Assembly (NCBI GenBank): GCA_006503535.1
Contig: QYRS01000003.1
Location: forward strand, 4,340,001-4,404,000
Length of the DNA stretch: 64,000 bases
Reading direction: 5' to 3'
Origin: Arthrinium phaeospermum
Taxonomy: Eukaryota; Ascomycota; Sordariomycetes; Amphisphaeriales; Apiosporaceae
The notes under the pieces are model-generated. The model had not been told where the DNA came from and searched no databases. It saw only the letters and a list, made by a program, of their open reading frames with translations. A program made the translations under genes and the position numbers. Of the stretch, positions 33,116-44,146 are shown one piece after another (the first letter of the stretch is position 1; each line of letters opens with the position of its first letter).

Positions 33116-36100
33116 ATGGATGCTTTCAGCCAAACACGAGTATGGTGTCTTTGCGACCATTGTAAAGTATATGCTAATTATTGAGGTTTAGACACCGACT
33201 CTGGAGGTTGTGTCGGGTGCCGAAAATAGCCCGCTTCAGTACGTAAAAAGAGTCTCACAATGTTTGCTGCCTGCTGACTATTGCAGCATTATCATCGTGC
33301 ATGGCCTTCGGAAATGGCCACAGCTAGAGCAGATCTTAGAGAAGACCGTAAAGAAGGCCGCCGCCAGCCAAGGCAACGAGGCGCCTCGGATCCGGAGGTT
33401 TAGGTTCAATATCGAAGATGTGTTTGAACGGGGGGAGAAAGCCTTCATGGATACTTACGATGCCTTCAAGAAGACTATGACACGTCACGTAGTAAGTACC
33501 GCCGACCCTTACCGAAGTTAAACGCAACTTATAACCGAGGCACCATAGAAACCGCAGACGAGCTTCGACAAGCTCCATGCTAAGATACAGAGATCCTCAG
33601 ACAGGCCGTTGCGAATCATCTTTATTGCCAATGGTATTGCGACATCACTTGTTAAGCTATTCTTGAATGAATGCCTTAATGAAGATATCCAACACCCACT
33701 CGCTAAGGAGAAGTGGCTTTCTATCGTTCAAGGTTGCGTCTTTAAAGTATACAAGTCGTCCAATACCGACCAGAAATACCAGGACTTGTTACGGCAAGAA
33801 TGGTCTGCATTGACCAAGCGGCCTTCTGTGGCGGAGAGTGATGGGAAAGAGGATCATATGAGAGAGTTCGACCTGAATAAGCGTTGCCTCGCGTGTCTAA
33901 TGGAACGCCTGATGTTCATCGACGAGAACTTCACGCTGAAATTCGAATCAAAGACCCTAAGGAGAAACACGTGGGTATTGCAGCCGAATATAGTAAGATT
34001 CTTTCGCACGCCGAGTATCCATACTATGTGGAAACATTTGCTTATTTGCCTTGTTGCAGAAACCCAGTACAAGTTTGGAACGAGGCGGGCAGTCGGCTAG
34101 CAACGCCCAAGACAGTGGGCTGAGCGGATCCGAACAAGAAGGATATCCCAACCAGCTGCAGGAAGCCAACCGGTCTAAGACATCGATAGCATCTATTAAA
34201 AAGCTGGGCGGCAGATTCAACAATTGGGTCCGGACTCCGAAAACGGAATCACATCGGGCCAACGACGCCGACATCATTGGCAAAATAATACGGCTGATAG
34301 GGGGCCTCGACCTCACGACAAAACAGTCCGGCGTTCTGAAAAAGAAGCTCGCCAAGTACCAGTACTTCGGGGAGAGCCCTGCTCCCGAGGTGTCGCAACC
34401 AGTTGAAACGTCCATCTCGTCCAGCCCGAGCCCGGAGCCCGGCTCCACACAGCCGATAGATGCAGCGAAACTGAACAGCGCGATGCCTGAGGACCAACTT
34501 TCTCATTCAATGAACCTTTCCCCACGAGTGAACACGCTGCTGATCAATGGCAATGATGACGCCGAGGAGCCCCAGGGTCTCAGGGACACATGTATAAAGC
34601 GCAGCGAGTGGGCTCAGTTCTATCTTGATAACTGTAGCTTCCACAACGCCACCGCCCTGTACGAGTCCTGCATCGTCATGGCCAAGGATATTCCGAGTCA
34701 AGGCAACTCCATCGAACTACGGTGCCGAATGCAGCTGGCTGTAATCAAGACAATGCGTGGACAGTATCAGGCTGCTCTTTCAGACTTGAGCAAGCTCGAC
34801 GAGGAGCGTCAAAGAAAACTTGGCAGCAAGGACCCCTTGACTTCTGCTGGAATACTATATCATCTTGCTGTCGTGCTTGTGAGAGTAGGCGCGTTCGCAG
34901 ACGCTATCGAGAAACTCGAAACCCTACGCTCATTCTTGAAGGACGCAGGCGACACGGATCTCCAGGTAAACCACGTCAGACTTCTCGGGCTAGCCAATGC
35001 TTATCTGGGTCGATTCTCTCTGTCATTTGAACATATAGCGAAAGCAAAACAGACGGTCGAGGAAGAGAGTTTCCGTAGCAGTGTACCGAAAGGTACAACT
35101 TCGGGACGCTCATCGCGTGCTGGCTCAGACGGAGAACTTGGCGGCAAGACACCTCTGTCAGGACTCGAGGCTACTGTACGGCTAACTGAGGCCCAAGTCC
35201 TGCTGATGCAGGGTAGTGCACAGAAAGGCCTGTGCATTATGGAAGCACTCTTGGGGGACATGGAAAAGAGTTTCGCCACGTCGCACGTTCTGACGCTGGA
35301 AGCGCGCTTGATCTGGTGTTATCTCTTGACAGAGACAGGCCGCCTTGGAAAGGCCAAGGCGATGTGCTCTGGTACCATAGACCTGATGACCAAGTACCTG
35401 GATCGAGACCACCCCTTCATCTTGAAGGCCACCTCGGCGCTGGTCGGCTTGCACAGGCTCGACGCTTGTCCATCGGAAGCCACCACCACATCCGAGAACC
35501 TGGCATATCGGGCGAAAGAGCTACTGGGAGAGGACAATCGGCAGACGCTCCGGTATGAGTCCCAGATGGCATCTATCAAGCTTTGGATGGGTGACTATGT
35601 CAATGCACTCAAACGACTCGAGGAGGTACTCGCCAAGTCGAAAAAGCAATGGGGCGAAAAGCACCCTTGGACTCTTTTGTGCATCATCGACCATGCTATT
35701 GCTCTATCTCTATCCGGCCAAAGTGAAAAGAGCAAGGAATCACTGGAACATGTGCTCTTAGCCCAGGCCCAATTGTTCCAGCTTGACGTCGAGGAGTCCA
35801 AGGGGGGCACTTTTATCAACCGGCTCATCGAGTATCTAGCTCTCGTCAGCCAGCCGGAGCCGGGGCCGAATAAGGACTCGACCAAAGTCCACCCCAGTCT
35901 TCTCGACGCTTTAGGCGCCTGGGCGAAGAATGAGCTCACGAGATCCTGCGCAGACCGTGATCAAGTCATCAGGGCACAGACGACGATACTACAGATCAGA
36001 AAGTCGTCCCCGTCTTTCCAGCCTGGTCAATTTGCCACGCTGAAAGCTGAGCTGGACTTGGCCAACACCCTCCGAGTCGATTCAGATCCAGAACAATCCA

Positions 36101-37077
36101 AAAAGGCCGAGTTCCACTACAGCGAGGTAGTCCAGTCTGGTGCTGCCCTGCACGGTCACCCCATCGTACTACTTGCAGAGCAGGGACAGTACCTCAGCAA
36201 GATGATACGTAACCCCGAAGATATGTCAGACGCAGATACGGAACGCTTCCTCAGCATCCCCCGGCTGATGAGCCTCCGCCTTGGCAGTGGACACCCCGAC
36301 ACCCTCCAAGCATTGCTGACCACACTAGCGCCCGCCTACTGCCTCAACACAACTCGCGCGGCCGAGATGTCCACCGAGTTGCGCCAGCGGTTGTACGACC
36401 CCAAGGTCCGCCTCCAACGGCTGATCGAGTGCATCCAGATCGAGGAGAAGCTCGGGATCATACACTACCGCCTCGAGAACAAGCGCGAGGCGGCCGAGGT
36501 GTTTGCTGCCCTCTCCAATTCACTGCGGGGCGGCGAGAGGGCAATGTTGAAGGATTTTGATCAGGGCAAAGAAATTGAGAAACGGCTGAACCAGGAGATC
36601 TCGAAGATTGTCGGGGATATGTTGGAGGTGCAGTGGCAGAGGGCCGAGGACTGCAAGAAGAATAGAAACTATGTCGAGGCAGTGGAGCTTCTCCGTCTCT
36701 TCCATCGCCTCTTCAAGGCCCTGCACGGGGAGTACGAGGCGGTGACCGAAACGGTCTCGCTTAATCTCGCAGTGGCCTTGTGGGAGGCAGGCCAACAGGG
36801 GGATAGCAGTCCGTCTGGAGCAGGCTCGACGAGACGCAATCCCAGAAGGCAGCAGGAGGAGGCTGTGGGCATACTACAAGGCATCGTAACTAGAATGGGC
36901 GACGAGAACGATTTGAAGGGCCGGTTGAAAGAAGGGCTGAGGGAATGGGAGGAGGAGCTGGCGACCACTTCTACCGTGGGGAGGGCGTCGTCGAGTTCCT
37001 TGAACTTTGCTGAAAGTATGGAGTCGGCAGTATCGCGGGAAAGCTGCACTGGTTCGAGAGAGAAAGGGGAAAGTTAA
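33116..37077 (+). CDS. NLR-like protein: degenerate hydrolase domain plus TPRs, no NOD
   Basis: Five exons (33116-33139, 33192-33238, 33287-33491, 33549-33992, 34060-37077) encode 1245 residues. The tiny first exon (MDAFSQTR) is chosen because it restores TPTLEVVSGAENSPLHIIIV, which matches the N-terminal edge of the alpha/beta-hydrolase domain common in fungal NLRs (LEVVY...DIVFVHGL). The nucleophile elbow, normally FIAHSLGG, reads FIANGIAT at residues 117-124, so Gly121 stands where the catalytic Ser should be and the domain is probably a pseudo-enzyme. Residues about 241-410 are Ser/Lys-rich linker. From about 415 onward there are TPR-like helical repeats (for example ALYESCIVMAK, GQYQAALSDLSKLDEER, GEKHPWTLLCIIDHAIAL). 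No P-loop is visible between the two parts, so the NB-ARC/NACHT domain of a full NLR is missing. The role is inferred: signalling or scaffold partner in recognition. Confidence 0.83.
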
Positions 37078-37866
37078 TTAAACTAACTTTGCTTGTTGGA
37101 TGAGGTGCTTCGGCTCCAGGTATTGCCGCTGATCTATATCTGTATACTAAGGGGAAGCCACATATGTCGCATGATGGCCCCCTTTTGCCGACCGCAGGAT
37201 TCTCATCGAAGTGGGATCTGCTGTTGAAGCCGACAGTATTCTTTGCTCATAATTCTCAAAATGCCTTCAACTGGACCCTGCATATCGCGTACGTAGTAGC
37301 CGACGTTTCAAGCCCACTAATAGTGACCTCCTATTCGTCAACCGGCAACCATTGCTTATCCAATGATCGCACCTCCAGATCGACCAAGGCATTCTTCGAA
37401 GGCAGTACGCACACTTGATATACCGTCCGGCTTTAGTAAAAGCTGGAAACGCAGCTCATCATCACTTGAATGTCTCACGTAGCAGATCTTACCACCCCAT
37501 CGATTACCCGCATGATCGTGGGACGCGGCGCACGAATAGCAAGAAAGCAAGTGCGGGGTATCGGTATTGCGCCCAAGGCAGATCTGAACAGCCACAGGCA
37601 TGTGGAAAAGGCCTCAATAGGAGGGGGTCACGCAGTAACCAATGGACGTCGAACTCACATTTTAGACCATACAGCGGAACATTGTACACATACATGATGC
37701 ATAGATTAGTCTGGTTCGCGAGGTGGTTGCCTCGTAGGGCAGGGCGACTGGGCTTGGTCCACTGCATCTGCAGGTCGCTCCATGGTCTCACTTGCAGTGG
37801 CTATGGTAAGGCTCTGGGATTTCAATCGGGAAAGATAAAGAGGAGTCCCAGAACCGCATATCGCAG
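37078..37866. other. Spacer between NLR-like gene and membrane protein B
   Basis: No supported gene. The two flanking genes run the same way, so this holds a 3' UTR and the promoter of membrane protein B. Confidence 0.5.
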
Positions 37867-39150
37867 ATGGAAATGATAACGTCAAGTTTGAGAACTGCTT
37901 TATTCAGTAATATGGCCCCTCTCCCCCTAGTCTCAATCATTGCCCGACAAGACCTCGGCGTCTCCTCTCAAATTCGGGCACAATGGGCAGACCCGTCCGA
38001 CATTATGTCTCTTTTGCTGCTTGTTGGCGCCGATGTCGTGAAAGGGGCCCTCGCCCAGCAAACGGGTGGCACTAAATGGCTTCCACCGCCCGTCGTTTTC
38101 TCCTTTGGGTGGGTCGCCTATAGCGTCTCCGGCATCCTCGCGGCCGTGGGCGATAAGACCTTCCTGCCCGCCCCTGAGCTGCCGGCGGTGGTGATGAGCA
38201 CCGAGTGGGGCTACCACCGGGCGAACAACTCCTGGGTCATCAGCCGGCTCCTCCGGGACTACGAGGAGTACTGGATGCCAGACCCAGTGAAAGTCAGGCT
38301 CGCGAAGATGTTGGAGGAGGCGGGTCGCCGTCGCCGTCGCCGCGCCGGGTTATGCGTCTCCGTTTTCGAGGCAAGCCGGGGCAAAACAGCGGGGGTCCCC
38401 GACCGAGACTTTCTTTGGTACTCTGGGTATGCCGTAGCGGTCTTGCAACTTGCCATCGCAGCTATACCGTGGGCCCTGCATGGAGTTTGGGAAGAGTTCG
38501 CCGTGACGGCACTCGGGACGGCACTGGCCTTCCTCACGGCTAGTCTTCCCCATTGGACTCAGGAGAGGTGGGCCTGCAACACAGACTCCAATAAGACATT
38601 TGTCTTGACCCGCGGCAACGGGGCCCAACATGCCATCGTCGTCATAGGGGCCGGGCGCGGTCTCGACCTCGAAGACCTGGCCACCTCGTCTGAAGGACTT
38701 CCAGGCAAGCGGAGCACGCCCATCATCTACTCGGGTCTCGCAGTGATGTGGTGCGTCTTGCTCATCACGGTGTGCGGCATCGAGAACCTGACCTGGTTCC
38801 TCCTGGCGGTCGGCACCATCGGCATGATCCACACCATCATCGTCGCCGGGGCGCCGCGGCAGCCGGGCGTTTTCGGCATCCACCTCACGTACCGGGACGT
38901 GTTCGCGGAGCCCAAAGTGATGAAGACGCTGCAGGAGCTGGAGAAGGCCTACCCGGGATGTGGCCGGTCGATGATTAAGACGTTCTTCCCGGGCGAACTC
39001 CGTGAAGACGAACAAGTGTGGTGGAAGGAGGCCAGGGAACGAGAGAGAGCGGCGAAGGATTCGCCACCTTCTCCATTATCAACCACCCCTACGTCCAGAC
39101 TGGAGAAGTCGTCAGGCTCCTCGATCCTGTCAAACACGACAACACTCTAG
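37867..39150 (+). CDS. Fungal integral membrane protein B, paralogue of A
   Basis: A single-exon gene of 427 residues from the first in-frame ATG. A second ATG at 37912 (MAPLPLVSIIARQ) is an equally good start and would give 412 residues. Blocks shared with membrane protein A: DPSDIMSLLLLVGADVVK, PVVFSFGWVAYSV, NSWVISRLLRDYE, LTRGNG and FFPGELREDEQVWW. Six hydrophobic segments occur in the same order as in A, but the long C-terminal tail of A is reduced to about 40 Ser/Thr-rich residues. A run of CGC/CGT codons near 38325-38345 encodes six arginines (EEAGRRRRRRAG) in a loop, probably by triplet slippage. Function unknown. It forms the right arm of the nearly symmetric A-HET-TPR-B arrangement. 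Confidence 0.85.
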   Translation: MEMITSSLRTALFSNMAPLPLVSIIARQDLGVSSQIRAQWADPSDIMSLLLLVGADVVKGALAQQTGGTKWLPPPVVFSFGWVAYSVSGILAAVGDKTFLPAPELPAVVMSTEWGYHRANNSWVISRLLRDYEEYWMPDPVKVRLAKMLEEAGRRRRRRAGLCVSVFEASRGKTAGVPDRDFLWYSGYAVAVLQLAIAAIPWALHGVWEEFAVTALGTALAFLTASLPHWTQERWACNTDSNKTFVLTRGNGAQHAIVVIGAGRGLDLEDLATSSEGLPGKRSTPIIYSGLAVMWCVLLITVCGIENLTWFLLAVGTIGMIHTIIVAGAPRQPGVFGIHLTYRDVFAEPKVMKTLQELEKAYPGCGRSMIKTFFPGELREDEQVWWKEARERERAAKDSPPSPLSTTPTSRLEKSSGSSILSNTTTL

Positions 39151-39507
39151 TGGGCACCCAATGACTCTACGGGAGGCACTTAGCGTGGTGTGCGATGGAG
39201 CCCCCTTATGAGGACTACGTAGGTAATACATTTGCAGTATAATTTCTTTTTGGGCACACAGAGATGAGTTGAAGGGGACGGTTGCCGCAATGCCCCCCTG
39301 GTGACGACTAAGTGGGTAAATTTGGAGAATTTAATTTGGCAATACAGAAAGTGAAGGAAAGGGTAAAGATAGTTACAATGGTATGCACGCCCCCCATGAT
39401 TGATCGCTTCTCAAAATCTGCCTGCATGTCGGAAGCCACTCTACCGCATGCCTTTCACGGCCCCTACAGGTTGAGTAACGTCTATATCGGGCTTATCACG
39501 AACCCCT
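39151..39507. other. Convergent spacer
   Basis: About 360 bases between converging genes; it holds the two 3' UTRs. Nothing else is seen. Confidence 0.5.
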
Positions 39508-42151
39508 TCACGCATACAATACACCAACCTGCGGCTTCTGCACGTCGTGACCTTCGCATCCGAAGCTTAGATGCATGACCGGCTCATCATTGCCGACCGA
39601 CAAATCTTTTGATAGACCATGTGGTATTGGTGTAACGCCCCAGCGCAGAGGCTCCCTGGATACTGCTATCAGGTACTCATTCTCGTCCTTTATACAGCGT
39701 AAGTCGTCTTGTACGGGCCCACTTGGCACGAGGGGTGATTTGGCCGTAGACGCTCCGTCGCTTTGCAAGTGCTCGTCTCGAGGGCGGATTACTGGTTCAG
39801 TCGTTTCTGTCTCTAGAATTGACCGTTAATAGAGTTCCAATCCTGGCGGTAGCAATGGAACGAGGGAAATTTAGGTGGCAAATACCTTCAGACTGTCTTG
39901 GAAGCAGGGGAATGTGGCAGGCTGCTGAGAGAACAAGGGAGTTGGTGCCTCCGAAAACCATGTCACTCTTGAGCTTCAATCGTCGGAAGACCAAGGGCGA
40001 TATGATAAAGGTAGTCCCCAGGATCAGCAGGATAAGCATGCTCATATCAGAATATCCTATCCCAACGAATGTGCCACCTGGTAGACGGAAATCGTCAAGT
40101 AGACGGTCGTTAGGCTGGCTGAGGTCCTGTCCTTCGTAGCAACTTCGTGTTAGTAGAATATGCTGCGGCATTATGTTATATCTTCGACCACTTACTACCG
40201 TTGATAATGAGTAGAAAGAAACTGTTGGATACTAGCCAGTGAAGTAAAGTACTTATTCCAAGGAGTGGGACACTGTACTTGTATGGGAGCTGAAGTCTGT
40301 ATGTCGATGTCTGCTGTCCTTCGGGGTATGATACTCGGAGAGGCTTGTATGATAAACCGTAGGTGTTCCATTCCTTCTCGACCTGGAGTTGTGTATGAAG
40401 CATATTAATATTGAGATAAATAAAGGAGAGAATCAACTGCGGAGCGTTAACGCAGATCAGTGTTGCAAGGTACCCAAATCCCTCCGTAAACTGGATGGTC
40501 TTTACGTTTTCAGATGGACCGAAGTCTGCAAGACGACTGTGAGATACGTTAGTTTTCTATGAATGCCATTTTCAGGAATTGATCAAGCTTGAAGCTTAAT
40601 CAGTATGTGTACGTACCTTCCATCTCCGGATATTCCTGCTATCACCCAGCCACTAAATAGCCCAAGTATTGCGAGCGTGCTGGGGAAATAGATTTCGATC
40701 CAAGTTCCTCTGAGCAACGTAGAGCGTAGATGGCGTTGGGAATCCTTCCATCGGCGAGGCCTGATTGACGAGACGAAGTAAGTGCTGTCAGGGTTCGCAA
40801 GTACTGCTCGCGGGGAACACTGCAGACGTTCGCTATCTTTGACTCCGAGCGTGGCGAGGCCACGAGTGTGGATGTCCGGAATGGTGATGAAGGATTCGAT
40901 AGCGTCGCCCGGTGTAACAAGAGAAGCATCTTGCTGATACCATAGTATCACAACGCATGTAGCAACCTTGACAAAAACGCAAATGAGGACGGCTAACAGC
41001 AGACCGTTGGATACTAGAACCTGACATGACTCCACTGGCTTTGCTCGGCAATATTGAATATTCAGTGCCGTTTTTACCGCCCTGTAATCATATCCCGTCA
41101 CGTACACATTGAGGGTGTTTCTCGGGTCTCCGTCATTGATAAAGGACACGGGCTGAGTCATGATAAGGCTACAGTTCCAGTTCCAAGTACCCGAGGATGA
41201 TTCGTCCCAGCTATCTAAGGCTGATGATTGGTCGTAGCCATAATGGATGATTGTGGATTTCGCGGGATGTTTATTTTGACATTCTGTCCAGAACCATAGT
41301 GGGTTAATCCGATGCGGCGGGACGTTAGAGTCCCACGTATCGCCAAAGCTGTTGTTTGTGAACTCGTATATCTGCTCTCGCGTCCATCCATCGGTATTAT
41401 TTGTTCCACTGGAAACAATGATAATCACATCGGTGTAAGCAGAGAGATATCGGTTGTTTCCGTACTCCTCGAGGCACTTCTCCACATCCAGACGATCCCA
41501 GTCTGAGCCTTGCCGCGCTGTATCATGAATAGCTTGTGCTATCCCTGACGTGTGGTTCCAGTAGTTGGTCAAATTGATCGGCCACCCGTAGCCATGAAAG
41601 TAGCTATCAGTAGGTGGGGTTCCGGCTCCGGGGATCCAATATGGCTTGTGTTCGATAAACGCTGAAGTTGCAATAGCGAGGTTGTAATTGTTACCCTGAA
41701 ACACAGTGTTGTATACAGCGCTGTTGAAAAACAAATGTATCGGGATGCTGCTCAAGAAGAGAATTGCCCAACTGACAATTTTGAAGTACGTCAGATTTGG
41801 GATATTGCCCCAAGATGGCAATCCAATGTCGAGCGGTCGGAGGAACTTGTGCGCCCTATCGATCTCCTTGCGTGTAGGCGAAGTGGTTATTTGCATGAAG
41901 AAGTTGGAGGAAGCCAAGATTCCCGTGGATACAACATTGATGGAAACATGTAATATGGTACTGAGCCTCGAGGTGTTGGCACATCGTCCTCCATAGATCT
42001 TGGTTGAGCGGAGCTTCGAGCTGTCCTCTGTGTGGGCGATGGAGATAAGAAGGCTGATCAGAATGACTAACCCACATATCAAGGCCAGGACAACATTAAT
42101 TGCACCGGTACGACGCCATCCCCTTTCGTAAAAAACCGACTTTGCCTTCAT
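39508..42151 (-). CDS. DUF6536-type fungal membrane protein
   Basis: Four exons (42151-40617, 40536-40196, 40131-39886, 39812-39508) encode 808 residues. The N-terminal DUF6536 region is recognised by ERGWRRTGAINVVLAL, then GGRCANTSRLSTILHVSINV, a SSNFFMQITTSPTRKEID block and LDIGLPS. A large, probably extracellular loop with several N-glycosylation sequons (NLT, NHT, NNT, NNS, NCS) follows, then C-terminal membrane helices (VLVSNGLLLAVLICVFVKV, TLLHWLVSNSFFLLII, MSMLILLILGTTFIISPLVF), a SAACH block and the family-like end PLRWGV...HLSFGC...GVLYA. The last exons were found by matching this end. The donor of intron 2 could be GTAGTA instead of GTAAGT, which changes one residue. The family is widespread in Pezizomycotina and has no known function. 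It ends against membrane protein B and starts away from the small membrane protein gene. Confidence 0.85.
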
Positions 42152-42616
42152 GTTGTGTTATTCAAGTCTCGAAGATTGGGGGAAATATCATTCAAGGAGA
42201 TATGGAAAATGCGACAAATAGTGTGGGTGTAACGAACAGACAACTTCTTCCGTTTGTTGACTTCAGCTGAAAGGGTCTTGTTGAGCTCTGGACGCCGTAA
42301 TGTACACTAAGCAGTGGCGCCGAGATATGCATTGTAAGTGCTGTTGGTTTTGCAAGCCACATAATGTTATCAAGTTGCGTAGCCCAGTAAAGGTAAGTAC
42401 TTGTAGCTTAGTAAAATTAAAGGCGCTTATCGCATGCGCAGGGGTACTTTTGCCTAAGTACGCCACAGAGAACGTACCTACTGTAGCTTAGCATGAGCGT
42501 CACACATTACCAATCAAAGTAGAAAGTCGGCATGGTGTCACCGATCGCCTTCATATAAACCCTCCCACCCAAATCAAAGAACCTCAGTGACCTCAACATC
42601 ATTCAAAACCTCAGTC
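42152..42616. promoter_or_regulatory. Divergent promoter region
   Basis: About 465 bases between the starts of the DUF6536 gene and the small membrane protein gene, transcribed away from each other. No specific site is recognised. Confidence 0.45.
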
Positions 42617-43261
42617 ATGTTTATTACCAGGCGCTATTTGGCTTTCGGTAGACTGTTTCCTGCACAGGACAATGGATTTCACACACCCGAGACGATACCA
42701 TTGGACGACTTCACCGGAAACCCGACAACCCTTCGCGAAAATACGATTCGACCTCGGAAGAGATGTATTCTCTTTTTGCCCCCAAAAGTTATTCGCTCAG
42801 TCCGAATTGCGGTGGCAGCGTTTAGCATTATCTTTCAAGTCATTGGGCACTTTGACCCTTTTTTATTAGCACAGGATGAAGGGTATTATGAAATAAGGTT
42901 GACTCTAGCTGTACGTTCGTATCATGTAATATCATGTTTAAATAACAACTTTTGATATGTCAGTATTACTTACAATCTGAAGGCTTTGGGTGCTGCATCA
43001 GTGATAATCTTAGACACTTATCGCTTGCTTCAAAGGCTCTATCCACCGCCGCCCGGAATGTCTTTGGAAATTGTCTTGCTGGTTGATGCTTGTGTCTCTA
43101 TCTTGGGCATCACATACTTGGCCTTCACCCGGAACGGGTGGGAGAATCAAGAGAGCGGCACTTGGATATTGGCATTTGGGCTTACAGTCACTTTGATGTT
43201 GGTATATTGGCCCACAGCCAATACAGACGGTACTAACAGTTTTGCTCCGACAGCCTGTTGA
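42617..43261 (+). CDS. Small predicted membrane protein
   Basis: Two exons of about 187-192 residues. Exon 1 starts at the ATG at 42617 (MFITRRYLAFGRLFPAQDNG) and ends at 42882 (donor GTATTA) or 42897 (donor GTTGAC). Exon 2 begins at 42964 and is in the hydrophobic frame; phase 2 is required. Hydrophobic segments are VRIAVAAFSIIFQVI, ALGAASVIIL, MSLEIVLLVDACVSILGITY and WILAFGLTVTLMLVYWP, so three or four helices. No family is recognised. It lies divergently next to the DUF6536 gene. The gene model is uncertain because neither donor is strong, but hydrophobicity continuing across the join supports a real protein. Confidence 0.5.
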
Positions 43262-44146
43262 GTCTTTGGCTTACTACTCGCCACCTGCAGCGCTACTTGA
43301 GAGTCCGGGTTCAGCGTAGGGAGTACTTTACCCGCTTGCCAACGATCGCCTTTACCAGTTCCGGCAACCCAATCGCTGTTTATCTCAACAACAACGTTAC
43401 TGGAAGGCCACCTAATCAGTGACGCCTCTCACAGGGTAGTTTACCGAGTCACACAGGGGCAGGAAGAGGGGAGGAAACTCGGTATTGATGGTACATTCAG
43501 ATCAGTGTTGCCAATCAACCAACCAACTAAGCGTCGTGTCGATGGTCGGTTGATGGAAATACTGGTGTATTTGATCGGTTGGTTGACAACACTGGGTGCA
43601 GTACCAGTTCTAATTGATCGAGCCAGTGTGTACGAGTGAGAACTCGCCATGGAAAGCGATAAGAACGGGTCATAGTAGGAGTCGTTTAGTTGAAGGCAAT
43701 GAAACCCCATTTATAGCATGAGTGATCAAATAGCACTTAGCACAGCGGTGACCAGTGATCAGTAAAAGCAGACATCCTTACTGGGAATTGCAACGCTGAG
43801 GTAGGTGTCGAGTTTCCTATCAAAGAGACCGAGTCCGTATACAGACGTGGTTGGTTGCCTTCTCAAGGTACTTAGTTGCCTGTTCACCAATGCCTAACTG
43901 CGTTTGAATAAGGCTTGAAGAGTGTGAGCTTTTTTCGCTATTGATATGTGACCTATCATTGAAAAGACCACTCACCCAAGTCTGTTGGCTGATGAACATT
44001 TACATTCAATTCAAACGCTCCGAAGTCAACCAGCCACCTACACACCAAATTGAACCCCTCCCTCTCGGCGCTTTATTATCTTCATCAACTTACACCCAAC
44101 TTCTGAAACCTTCATAAAGCAGAAGAGAAGACAGTCGCTGGCCAAG
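43262..44146. other. Spacer with an inverted repeat
   Basis: No supported gene. It contains the inverted repeat listed separately and the promoter of the dynamin-like gene. Confidence 0.5.
43503..43594. repeat. Imperfect inverted repeat, 18-nt arms
   Basis: The left arm, 43503-43520, and the reverse complement of the right arm, 43577-43594, both read CAGTGTTGYCAAYCAACC. They differ only at the two Y positions, both C/T. The spacer is about 56 bases. It may be the core of a small MITE-like element or a hairpin. Confidence 0.7.
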
